DNA from: Acanthopleura granulata
Taxonomy: Eukaryota; Mollusca; Polyplacophora; Chitonida; Chitonidae
NCBI GenBank assembly: GCA_016165875.1
Contig: JABBOT010000001.1
Span: 14,142,330 to 14,206,329 of the forward strand
Length of the DNA: 64,000 nt
Direction: 5' to 3'
Shown: positions 54,101 through 64,000 of the stretch, piece after piece
How the letters are laid out: each line of letters opens with the position of its first letter
How positions within the stretch are numbered: position 1 is the first letter of the stretch
The notes under the pieces: model-generated
Database searches by the model: none
What the model was told of the DNA's origin: nothing
What the model saw: the letters and a program-made list of their open reading frames with translations, nothing else
Position numbers and translations under genes: made by a program

Positions 54101-57100
54101 CATTTTCAGGGCTCTGTCGGATAAAATCCACCTTCAGTGTAGAAACCTAACAAACATCATACATCGAACAAAATGTTATTTTAGTAAAGCTTTAATCCCA
54201 GACAGGTAAACGAATAAACATTTTTTTCACCTTTTTGTCCTTCAGGATGAGGTGCGGGATCTACAACAGAGGGTGACAACAGATATTGACTTGGGCAATG
54301 TGTATGTACACTGTTCTTGTGATGGCTTTTACTAAATGTATTTGATGCAGTTTAATATGCCATTTTTGTTATTGGAAAGTGATTACTATCTATTTATCTT
54401 CAAAAGATTTTATCTGTAAAAATGTGTTTGGTTTTTTGGGGGGCAAATTTCTAGGTCAAATACAGTAACTGCTGAATGAGGGTAACTAACTTCAGCATTG
54501 TATAAACCATGAGTGGAAATTCTAGCATGTTTCCATGTTCTAATGGTGTAAAAGTATTTTGCATCATAAAAATTTTATTTGAAAAAGTGGATTTGTGAGA
54601 ATTGCAAAATTTCTCACTTGGAAAGTCACTGACTGAGCTGCATTACAGTTATTCTAAAATCATCTCCCTTGTTAATACTTCTACAAATAACTGTCTCAGC
54701 AGACTTACATGTATTCTGCGTTTACAGGCTGTTGGAGCTGGACTTGGTTGTGAGAGATGCGGAATCAGATATTTTGGATCCTGAAAAAGCTAGTGCCATA
54801 GAAGTCTATAGACAGGTACAATGCCGCATTATCATTGTAAACAGATTAGACCGTATTTCAGTCCTTGAAAATGCTTTAATGAAATAATATGCAAAGTGTT
54901 ACTGAAATGTTGCCTTGAGTTGCCTAAAAAGATATGTGACGGTTTGTAAATGTCCACATTTTTGCTGCACCACATGGTAATTGGAAAATAAATTGTGCAG
55001 ATTAAAAGTTTTTTTCTCATTTTGGCCACATCCTTAATTTGTTGGAGTTATGCCCCCACCATCAGCTGGGAAGCATGTACGTTTACTGTTAATAAAGATG
55101 CCAGCAGATACTACATTTAACAAGTACAGGAATACTTTTCCACAAAACATTGGCTGGTAATGTGCAAGTAGAGCCTGAAGTCATGTCCATGATAACAGTT
55201 AGTGCAGACATATGTCACTGGGGTAAGGGCGCTGGACACAGTATGGGGACAGCTTTTTAAATTGCTGTGTCCAGCTCTTGCTGGCTTCCTCTCCAGCCGT
55301 ATGTGAGAAGGTCTGCCAGCAATCTGTGGATGGTCCTGGGTTTCCCTGGGCTCTGCCCAGTTTCCTCCCACCATAATGCTTCCTGCTGTCGTCTAGGTGA
55401 AATGTTCTTGAGTACAGCATAAAACACCATTCAAATAAAGAAATAAATCAAATGCTGAGATAAATATGATTAAATATGCTGTAGTAAAGCATGAAATATT
55501 TCATGGTAGATTCATGACGTTAGGTACTACATATAATAATGGTCTCTTTTGTGTGGTTTTCTCTTTGACAGCATGTCCAGGCAACAGAACGTGTGCAGAC
55601 AGAGAGGGTAAGTGATGAACAGGACTTTGAGGAGGAAACTGTACAAAAGGTGAACATTTTTAGTCTTAGCTCTGATCTCCTGGATGTCGCATGCTTTCTG
55701 CTGCATGGATGTTGTGCACAGACTCCAGTACAAATGTGGAACCCTCTCTGGAGTGTGCTGAGTTATCTCCCTTCATCCTAAGCCTGTGTCTGCTCTGATC
55801 ACACCCACTTCAGTCGGAATGGCTGCATTTTCATTACTTTGTTTGAGTATTGTAGTGCCTGTGTTGTATTTTGTACATTATAGAAAGTGTGAATTTTTTC
55901 TTCCTTACTAACTTATGAGATTTTTTGGGACTGTGAAATTAATTTTCTGCATAAAATTCACTCAGGTTTTAAGATTTTGCTTTTAAGGTACAGTATCATG
56001 AAAACTAAACATGTCAATGAGAGTGCTTTTTTTTGTTGCAAGAACCTTATCAAGGAATCTGCATGAAGTGTTGTGAACCTTTTTTTAAGTTCTTTACAGT
56101 TTATGGTTTTGAGTTTGTTTACTAGTTGATCTGTCTGATACCAGTCTGTTCTTTAGTTGAAGACTTTGCCCGTGTGATGCCTGAGAAGCTGAAAAGCAGC
56201 ATGCAGTTGTTGCATTGTAGCATTTTGTTGCACTGGTCCATCATTCTACTTAGCAGTCACTTTAGACACTAGATTTTTAATTCTGAAATGCCTGTGAAAT
56301 GTAAACTTTATATAATTTCATTTTCTCATAGATTTAAATGGGCTTTAACAAGTACAGAGATCAGTAAATATGTTTTAATGTATGAGTACATTATTTCTGA
56401 TATATTGCCTACTGATGGATTCTTTGATTTTCAACACCATATTTTTATGTTCATCATATGAATAGTATTTTTAGTCTAAGTGTAGATGTCATTAAAGTAA
56501 TATTTGATGCGAATACTGTTCTGAAAAAACGTTATCAAACACATGTTTAGGGTGGTATGCAGTGATTGCAGTAAAAAAATGGATACCTGTATAATAGTAT
56601 GGTAGTTTTCTGTGAAAAACTTTGACTATGGCAGCTTGCTCATCAGTCCCCTACTCGCGTTTCAGTCAAGAACGGAGTCAGAGTCCGATCAGAAGATAGT
56701 ATGGCGGTCGACATACAATCTGTACGTGACAGTGCGGAACTTTGTCTGTCGGGTGGGAGAGGAGTCAGAACTGCTAATGACCCTGTACGATGTCAAGCAG
56801 AGCAAATTTATCAGGTATGGCTGCATTGTGGCGCTACAGAGGTAATGTGAGGGTCATTCAAGGTCCCTCACTCTTGACTTAAGAGAGAGCGGGCAGTCGC
56901 CTTTTCTGACTGCACTTTTACGTTCATTAGACTGGTTAGTTAGCTAATGGACCTGGTTAGTTAGCTAACGGACCTGGTTAATTAGCTAACGAACCTAGTT
57001 AGTTACCTAACCAACCACAGTGGTTTCATCTAGACTGTTGGTTCAATCCCTAACAGAGTGGACCCATTACCTTAAAGTATAATACCACAGATTCTTAGAT

Positions 57101-60100
57101 CAATATTGCAGAAAAATTCAATGTGAAGAAAATTTCTGATTTCAGTGGTTCTTTAAAACTCATATACCAAGCCATTGTCATTTGTTTACAGTGAAAACTA
57201 TGTTGTGAGATGGGGCACAAAGGGAATGCCTAAAGACTTGGATAAACTCAACAATTTGAGGGTACTCTTCACAGTAAGTGTTAAAATGGTGGCTTTTGAG
57301 CAAAAATTGTAACCTTCACATTTCTAGTGTCAGCATTTACTTGTCAGTTGGTTTGCACTTAAAAAGATTTCATGCAAAAAATAAATATAGGAAAAATGTG
57401 ATGTGTCATTATACACAGTATTTAGTATTGTTATTTTAATATGTTCAGCTGGAATAGAAAATGTCAATCATGCTCATATATACATATTCTGCTTTCTTGT
57501 AGGATCTTGGTCCAAAAGATCGCCTCAGGGAGAAGGTGTATTTGGTTTGTCAAGTTATCCGAATAGGTAAGATTAATTGATTTGTTTGTGATTATTCACT
57601 TCAACCACTTCCATGTACATACATGTAACTTTCAGCAATTAGGGACAAAAATGTTTGACCATATTGCTTTGAATTGATTGTTATTAGACAATGGTAATTT
57701 AACACTGGTGAAAATGATCTCCCTTTAAGTGCACATATTATTACCTTTCAGGTGTGATGGATCCAAAAGATATTGAAAACAAGAAACAAACTCAGGGATT
57801 ACGCAGACCCTTTGGAGTGGCAGGTATAGTGACACTTTCATACTGAAATGTCTCTGAATTTGGGCTTAATATCTAGAACATTTTGTCCTAGATAGATATG
57901 ATACACCACAATCTGTAAGATGTAGTTTATCTAATAAAAATCCATGAAAAGTTTTAATTTTAGAGCCAGATCTATTGGGATAATGTTATAAGGCGATTAT
58001 ATAGAGCACTCTCTCTCTAAGTCAGGTTTTGAACCGCAGTCAAGAAGTTCATGAACTAAGAACATATAAAAAATCCTGTACGTTTGTGTCTTTTCTGTAA
58101 CAGCTATAATTGTTCTTTCAGCTATGGATGTAACAAGTTATATACAAGGGACAGAAGACACAGATGAGGATAAGCAGCATTTTATTCCATTCTTTCAGTA
58201 AGATAATTTTGGAAGCTCTTAACTTCCTTTATAAAAAGTTCACCATTTTTATTAAGTCGCCACGATATGGCTGAGATATTGCCGATGTGGCGTTAAGCCA
58301 TAATCATTCATTCATTCATTTTTATTAAGGGGAGATAACTTGTGGAATACCTGGTGTGTTCATGTCAAGGATTTTGTTGGACAAAAATTTTTATTGTTTT
58401 GCGCATTGACCTATGTCCTATTTCTGACTTGTTGAGCTTATTGAGTCATTTATATCAAATTGATTGAAAATTGAATTTGTTTTCTTTTGTTGTTGCTTCA
58501 AGTTATTGAAATTGTGAGTTGTTGCAGAGGTAAAATCAGCCTGATATGGCCTGATATGGAATACCCATGTTGTCAAAAACAAGAACTTGTAGCAGGCAGT
58601 CTGAAAATGCTGTTGGCAGTGAATGAACCAGTAAACTCCCTTGGTGATCAGTTTGCCCAAATTTGCACTGAATTTGACAGAAACCCTGTCCATTTGATCA
58701 TACTAATATATGAAGAAGATCCAGTGAGTGAAGAGTTTATGGATGTTTTTTCTATCCCTATTGTAGATGTGGGGAAAAGGAATCTCTGGAATCTGTTATC
58801 AAAAAGGTGCTTGGAGGTAAAGATATCAACCATAAAGGTCAAGGTCTCTGGGTATCCATGGAGATTCTCCAAGGAGACATAAAACAGGTGAGTTTTGAAT
58901 GACGGATTCTTCTAACATGATATCTTCATTCCGTTGGCCACCTGCTGTGGAATTCCCCTGGAGACTGGATCAGTTGATCCGCTCTCATTTGCACATATAT
59001 ATTGAAATGAATCTTCTATCACAGTGTTTGTCAAACATTCTAGGTTTTAATGTACAGTAAATGGTTGAAGCAATGATGGTTCTGTTTAAAGACTTTAGGC
59101 TTTCATGCAGCAATGGAATGTGGCTCTGGCTCTTGCAACTTAACCACACACTCTGTATGGTCATATTTTGCAGGCATCATGCAAACTATATGTATGTTGA
59201 TTGATCTGTGTTGTATGGAAAGACTTTTGTGTTCTGGTCTTCAGACAGTGCAGAAAATGCAATAACGTCTTCAGTATATTTGAAGATACCTTAGTGTGAA
59301 AACAATCTGTACAGGTCAGAATCTGGTTTGTGCTTGTATCAAATGCCAATGTCAAGAATTCTTCAGGTATATTTAATTAAAACATTCTGCTTGTTGAGTG
59401 ACCAAGCTATTTGTCATCTGCTAACCATGTCACAGAGGTCCACTCTCCCTTTACTAATATGGAGAGTAAAAGAAATTTTTAATTTGGAGTAAATTGTTCC
59501 GTATGAAGTAAAACCATATTTGCAGAAGTGCGTTTTAAAGTTAAGACCATTCAGGGAAGTGAAGTATTGAAAGCTGGCTCAGTCACAAAAAAAATAGGGT
59601 TGGTCAGTAGGGAAATTTTTTTTTATGTGTTCTATACGAATGGCAAAAGTACATTATATAGGCATGAAAATTTTCTAACTCTCAGACCGAAAGCTCTTGA
59701 CCAAAGTACGGCCATTAATAAATAGTTCTAAAGATGTTGCATAGATTTAACCTGTCTAGTGTTCAATTTTGCTACTTGTTCTTTTTGGAAATTATTATAG
59801 GGAGGAGATGTGAAATAACAATTCAGTGAAATGAATTTTTTGTACTTGCTTAATGAAATAAAGAAGGATTTGAAATAAATTGACATGGAGAGAAAATAAA
59901 AAAAAAAAAATTCAACTAAAGCTCAATAAAAAAAATGTGGAAGAGTTGGTTGGGTTACCTCACAACAAACATTTTTAATGATGGCCCTGTACTGCTTTTT
60001 TTGTTCAAATCCACTTATCAGAATCCATGTTGCAAGTATTTTACAGTGGTAACATTGTACTTAAGAGAAGGTAAACATCAAGGCCTACTTTCACCAAAAA

Positions 60101-63100
60101 ATCCCATCTGGAATTGTAGCCTAGATGACATAATAAAAATAATAATGTCTTAATTTTCCAAGGGTAATACAACTCAGTGAATATATTATTGAGTTTCCCT
60201 GAGGCCCTCCACAAACACACATTTATAAACATTGACACAATATACTAGTTGAACTAAAATGAAACCTGCATGAAATACCAAATATATCATAATATTTAAA
60301 CAAATATATGGCAAAATGGGCTGTGGAACTTGGGAATTATGTACATAGCAGGCTACTGTAAATCTTCAACCATTTCCTTCATTAATGACAAAATAAAATA
60401 TAACCTCCAAAACAGCAGCAAGAAATTTTGTTGATAAAATTTTTATGAAGTGATACCTCTCTTACACTTCCTCTCAGTTTCAGCAAAATGTGATCTTATT
60501 TTTATTTACCACCAGTGATTATTTATAGGTGAAGCTTGATTTTTGATTAGTCAAGAGTGTCACCTACAAATTTCAGTCTGTTATCAAATTTATGTTGGAA
60601 ATCAACACAGATACATACATTTATATGTAAAGGACCTGGTACATGTATGTGTCATTGATTTATTAAGCAACCCACTTTTGTCTGTTGCAATTGTTGCTTC
60701 CAGCGAAGGAATATTTCCACGGTAAACCTGAGTGTGTGCTTTGTGGCTATGTGTGACTCTTATAGTGAGGCATGTGTGTGACTTATCTCCAGATTGGAAC
60801 ATCTCAATGTGTAGTTGTGAGATGTACCAGTTTCAAGTCAGTAATGCTTCTAGTTCATGTAGGAAACAATGACACAACTTTCACAAGATGTTGTAAATCA
60901 TTTTTTCTGAACATTGTCTGAAATGATGACTCCTTATGGCCTTTAACCGCAGACATCATCTTGGACAAAAGTTGTTAGATTGAATTGACAAAATTTTTGG
61001 AAAGTAGCTCAGGAGCTCATTATAATATTTTACCACTACTGTTTAACTTTACTCTTGTGTTCAGCCTATTCTGACTAAAAAATACTGATGAAGAAATACA
61101 AGATTTTCTGACTTATTAATAAATGGAAATCTTTAAAACTTGAATGGTATTTACATTGTACATGTATTGTAGTGCTGGATCAGTAGTGTTCTGCCATGTG
61201 TACTGATTTAGTGCAGTTTCCACTGTTAAAGTTTAGATGCAACGTAGAAGTATTGATATGAATTTATGCTCAGATGTAACCATAATACTGATTACCATAG
61301 TAATATGTTTTATAGAAATGTTTTATTTGGATATATGTGTAGAATATCAGTGTTTAGGTTTTTTCATTTTCTTTTGTGTCATCTTTTGTTTATGGTTTAT
61401 CTGGTATTTCTAGACTTTTATTTGTGCTTTTGATTTGTGATTTTGAGTTTTATTTGTTTTTTTGTTTTCTGTTAGGAGAAGATGTAATAAAATATATCTT
61501 ATTTGAGGTACCTATTTGATTACTCCATGTCATTGGTTGACTGGGAAGGGAAAGCTTTGGTGGAAATCTGTTGTATTAAAGCAGTGTGTTGTAATGTTAC
61601 CTGTAATATATATGTGGATACTAGTATATAAGTGTATATCACAGTTGATGATATCTACACTACATCTGCAGACTAACCTGTCTGCTTTTCGTGTGAAACA
61701 GAACCAAAGTTTTTTTTAGTGTACACACTTTACACTTGAAACAGTCTAAAGGTCACCTATTCAGTAATTGTTTATCTTTGTATTTAGCAGATTGTTGGAA
61801 TCATTTCTTAATTTATAGTCCTTGTGTTCTAACTTCTGTTTGGTTAAAAACATGGATTCATGAGTGGTGAATGAGCAAGTGTTAAATCCTATAATATTAA
61901 AACATGAATAAAAGTTTGATTTTTTTACTTTCCAGGCCCATAACTTTGTCTAACTGATTCAAACATTGGCAGTAATTCATACAGATAACAACACTTGTGT
62001 GTGCAATGGACAAGTGTGTCATATACTTCCTCTGTATGGTTCCTTAATTGAGGCATCATTTTGCTCACGTTTTATTCATGAAGATGTCTCTTGTGTTTTG
62101 TCAGGTGCGAGAAGAAAATCCCCAGCTGTTTTTGGGGTCAACAGCTGTGGCAAGGAAGATGGGCTTCCCAGAGGTTATCATGCCAGGTATCATTTTGTCA
62201 ATAATCTGGTTCTGAGTCAACAAAGGTGTACGCCTGTTGTTAGTGAATCAGGAAAGAGACCTTAAACTTAAGAAGCTGTAACAAAAATTTTAAAGGTTGG
62301 ACTGATTATCATTGTTAAATTTTGTATTAACATGTACAAGTAAGGTTTGTGCAGATAGGGCTTCTCTCCTGGAGCTTTAATTTTAAAATGTAATTTATAT
62401 CTTTTGATGTAGAAAAACTTTTATTTGAAAAAAAGAAAAAAGCTGTGGAATTGCATGAATCTTGATTTTAATAGTTAATAGCTTCTACTCCTTAACAAAT
62501 GCATCTGCTTCAAATTAACCATTACAGTATAGTAATCTTTTGTCTTTTAGGGGATGTTCGAAATGATATATATGTGACACTGCTGGGAGGAGAGTTCAAC
62601 AAATACACAAAAACTTCAGATAAAAATGTGGAAGTGACAATGCATGTTTGCAACCACAAAGGAGATGTTTTAGAGGTAAGCGGTTCATAAGTCAGTATAT
62701 AAAAAAACAAGAGTGGAAGAGCTGGAATGTGTGAGTCATTGTAGCAGTCCTCACCTACAGAGTGATTAAAGTCACATGATTTCATATCTGTTGCCATAGC
62801 AGTGAAATTATAGGATTGACTCCAACTCTTACTGGCTTGGATGTGCAAGCTTGTTTCCCCAGGTGTCTGACTGTTTTTTTTTTTTTCCCCAATGCCTTTC
62901 ACCATATAGCCAATTAATTGGCAAGAAACCCTGTATGATGGCCTAAAGTAAATTGAACAACCAGTATTGGTCTGGGAAAGCCAGTAGTAGACCAGCACAC
63001 TGCCTTTTGTCTGCCAAAAAGTGTGAAATAGGGAAAGTGTGTATATATGCACAGATCAAATATGGTAACCTGATGTGTGATTACATGTAATCCTATTTTA

Positions 63101-63780
63101 TGTTTGTCAGAATGTGATTAGCCTGGGTGCTGGGGAACCGCTCATCTCAGAGTACAGATCTGTTATATATTACCACGAAGACAAACCCAGGTGGCATGAA
63201 ACAGTAAAGGTAAATTAAATGGGGGAGCATGGAAGAGAGTAAGGGAAAATTGAAAAAATTTACCGATGGAAATGCCCTACAAAGTGTATTATCATTTAGC
63301 CCAGTATACTTGTACATATCTGTTGAAATTTATGGAAACAAAAACCTTTAGTAGAAGGCCTCCTAAAATGTTAATTGAAAGATTTCAACTCTTGCCTCAC
63401 AACCAAACTGCGTGCATAACCTTCAGAAATCAGTGTATCAATGTCATTATAGACATAACCTGCATCTGTGAGAACAGTGACTTAACAGCAATGCAGTCTG
63501 TGTACATGTGCATGTCAAGGCATATATACAACACAACAAACATCTCAGGCCAATAGAATCATGTCATCATTCCGTGAAATGTTTGCTGGGCAAATTGAAT
63601 TCTTAAGTCTGTGCCGTTAACTCTTTAATCTTTCTCCTGAAGGAGTTATTGGATTGTCAGCCTGGTACGTACAAGCTTAACTGAATTTTTGTTCTGTTGA
63701 CTAGGTTGCCATCTCAATTGAGGAGGAATTTAGAGGGTTACATCTAAAGTTCATGTATAGGCACCGCTCCTCAACCGAAG
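32735..63780 (+). CDS. DOCK1: Dock180-type Rac exchange factor (DOCK-A), 5' part, 18 exons
   Basis: DOCK-A proteins (DOCK1/2/5, fly Mbc, worm CED-5) bind ELMO and activate Rac at the plasma membrane for engulfment, migration and myoblast fusion. Exons: 32735-32780, 44371-44454, 52378-52474, 52893-52989, 53606-53698, 54246-54301, 54728-54815, 55572-55607, 56666-56814, 57192-57273, 57503-57566, 57752-57823, 58122-58197, 58767-58887, 62105-62186, 62551-62675, 63111-63209, 63705-63780; about 514 codons in phase. Start [15 protein letters not shown] matches the DOCK1 N-terminus. SH3 domain about residues 9-70 ([27 protein letters not shown]); helical linker 80-400 ([60 protein letters not shown]); DHR-1/C2 begins near 418 ([13 protein letters not shown]). 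The GEF domain (DHR-2) lies beyond the window. Which vertebrate paralogue it matches is undecidable, since invertebrates normally have one DOCK-A gene; the symbol is used in that sense. Confidence 0.95.
33106..33153 (+). repeat. 24-bp direct duplication
   Basis: The words ggggaacaNtgcgattgtaa occur twice in tandem just inside DOCK intron 1. Confidence 0.8.
40132..40203 (+). repeat. Degenerate SINE head
   Basis: The sequence gtgctagtgctagcatcttc...agcccctcagaagt...gctgtgagatcaagtctagc follows the order of the family 1 head with many changes. Confidence 0.4.
41442..41705 (+). mobile_element. Full-length tRNA-like SINE with 11-bp target duplication
   Basis: This is the best plus-strand copy: gcctcagttggttagtgcgc head, gtgagttggagtcc B-box-like word, cttcctctccgatggtatg, cctgcggatggtcgtggg, ataatgctggccgccatc, aagtgaaatac and an aaataaatcaaataaata tail. 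The flanks actgtaaaaca at 41431-41441 and 41706-41716 are identical. The tRNA-like head suggests RNA polymerase III transcription and LINE-driven copying. Confidence 0.9.
41725..42620. repeat. Satellite, 38-bp unit, about 20 copies
   Basis: The unit is gtcatatcacccttactgta followed by agtcacatacaacccaat. The core at about 42170-42510 is nearly homogeneous; both edges are degenerate and include longer variants with tacaacagtgat inserts. It starts about 10 bp after the downstream flank of the SINE, in DOCK intron 1. Confidence 0.92.
45024..45047. repeat. (TA)12 microsatellite
   Basis: An uninterrupted alternating T/A run in DOCK intron 2. Confidence 0.95.
45222..45411 (-). mobile_element. SINE (family 1), reverse, shortened head
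   Basis: In reverse it carries the tail (tatttatttgattggtgttt), the ggaaaccgagcagagccc and cgtctgcagattgctagcag blocks, and the ggctggagaggaagccagc block, and then jumps to a tgagccacagaggcc head, so part of the head is deleted. Confidence 0.8.
47960..48160 (+). mobile_element. SINE (family 1), diverged
   Basis: The head gcgcgctagagcaacataatg, the words gtgagttcgagacc, catgggaaggtcctctggca, acctgcggatggtcgt and cctataagtgaactattctt are in the family order, with deletions. Confidence 0.75.
50307..50365 (+). repeat. SINE tail fragment (family 1)
   Basis: It holds cgccataatgctggatgct, ataagagaaatatccatgag and taccctgtaaaacac. Confidence 0.65.
51406..51613. repeat. Minisatellite, 31-bp unit, about 6.5 copies
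   Basis: The unit is gatcagtgttgaagtgattg followed by actacgacttt; one copy is truncated near 51475. It lies in DOCK intron 2. Confidence 0.9.
55202..55452 (+). mobile_element. SINE (family 1), near full length
   Basis: From a degenerate head (ggtaagggcgctggacacag) it continues with gctcttgctggcttcctctc, gtctgccagcaatctgtgg, gggctctgcccagtttcctc, taatgcttcctgctgtcg, ttcttgagtacagcataaaa and an aaataaagaaataaatcaaa tail. It lies in DOCK intron 7. Confidence 0.85.
55608..55649 (+). other. DOCK1: Possible alternative extension of DOCK exon 8
   Basis: If the GTAAGT donor at 55608 is skipped, the frame stays open for 42 nt ([14 protein letters not shown]) to a second donor, AAG then GTGAAC at 55650. 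Both donors leave phase 0, so either splices correctly to 56666. The segment lies in the variable linker between ILDPEK...EVYRQ and the [11 protein letters not shown] block. Use of it is inference. Confidence 0.4.
56931..57013. repeat. Minisatellite, 21-bp unit, 4 copies
   Basis: The unit is acctggttagttagctaacg plus g; each unit contains the palindrome TTAGCTAA. It lies in DOCK intron 9. Confidence 0.85.
58257..58317 (+). mobile_element. 5'-truncated SINE, second family, with 12-bp target duplication
   Basis: The insert (cacgatatggctgagatatt, gccgatgtggcgttaagcca, taatcattcattc) is flanked by atttttattaag at 58245-58256 and 58318-58329. It lies in DOCK intron 13, and its tail matches the copy at 861. 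Confidence 0.85.
58888..62104 (+). other. DOCK intron 14 (3.2 kb)
   Basis: The intron separates the [17 protein letters not shown] exon from the exon starting [10 protein letters not shown] see no tandem repeat, SINE copy or conserved ORF in it. It is AT-rich with homopolymer runs (for example poly-A near 59896). Confidence 0.6.
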
Positions 63781-64000
63781 GTACGGAAATCTTACAAGAG
63801 TAATTCTACAGCCTGTTTCCATGTTATGTTGTGACCTTAAAGTGTACATATCTGTAACATGATTAAAGTTGATTTAGGGCCTAAGCCACTTTTGTTTGGT
63901 TGCATAATTTCCAAGTGCTACAGTAGCTATGACATTACAGATGCTGACAGCTTCTGATTGGTTTTCTGCAACATTTAAAGATTATGTATCCTAAAAGTGT

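Noticed and set aside
58487..58882. 131-codon plus-strand ORF before and across a DOCK exon
   Set aside because: From 58767 the real exon is read in another frame ([14 protein letters not shown]...), which matches DOCK. The upstream part is intron and has no recognisable similarity.
62522..63052. 176-codon minus-strand ORF, the longest in the window
   Set aside because: It is antisense to the DOCK exon 62551-62675 and the following intron, contains low-complexity sequence, and matches no family I know.

Overview
This is nuclear DNA of an invertebrate animal. It is AT-rich, the genes are cut into many short exons by GT-AG introns, and dispersed tRNA-like SINE copies and minisatellites sit in the introns. 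The protein sequences and the style of the repeats (short SINEs ending in A/T-rich tails, 170-bp-unit composite elements, frequent ACATGT words) point to a lophotrochozoan, most likely a mollusc. That placement is inference; nothing in the window fixes the species.

Three recognisable genes fill the window. (1) Positions 1-15466, plus strand: the 3' part (26 exons, 1276 codons) of SNRNP200/Brr2, the U5 snRNP helicase of the spliceosome. It starts at the end of the first helicase cassette and runs to the stop codon, with a likely poly(A) signal at 16101. (2) Positions 16960-32360, minus strand: a complete 16-exon CFAP206 gene (625 aa), an axonemal radial-spoke protein, plus a probable spliced 5' UTR. 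(3) Positions 32735-63780 and beyond, plus strand: the 5' part (18 exons, about 514 codons) of a DOCK-A family gene (Dock180; DOCK1/2/5), covering the SH3 domain, the helical linker and the start of the DHR-1 (C2) domain. It runs off the right edge.

SNRNP200 and CFAP206 converge tail to tail with about 650 bp between their likely poly(A) signals. CFAP206 and DOCK are head to head, with start codons 374 bp apart across a CpG-rich segment holding NRF1-, YY1- and E-box-like sites, so they probably share a divergent promoter. The three genes belong to unrelated pathways (splicing, cilia, Rac signalling), and no functional cluster is suggested.

The non-coding space carries at least two SINE families, several copies with clear target-site duplications, two copies of a composite element with ~174-bp internal units, and seven or more minisatellites of 21 to ~150 bp. 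The largest is a 38-bp satellite in DOCK intron 1. I found no convincing undescribed multi-gene system. The points most worth checking are the degenerate DELQ Walker B motif in the second Brr2 cassette, a multiplied 3' splice site in an SNRNP200 intron, overlapping upstream ORFs at the DOCK start, and the paired composite elements.
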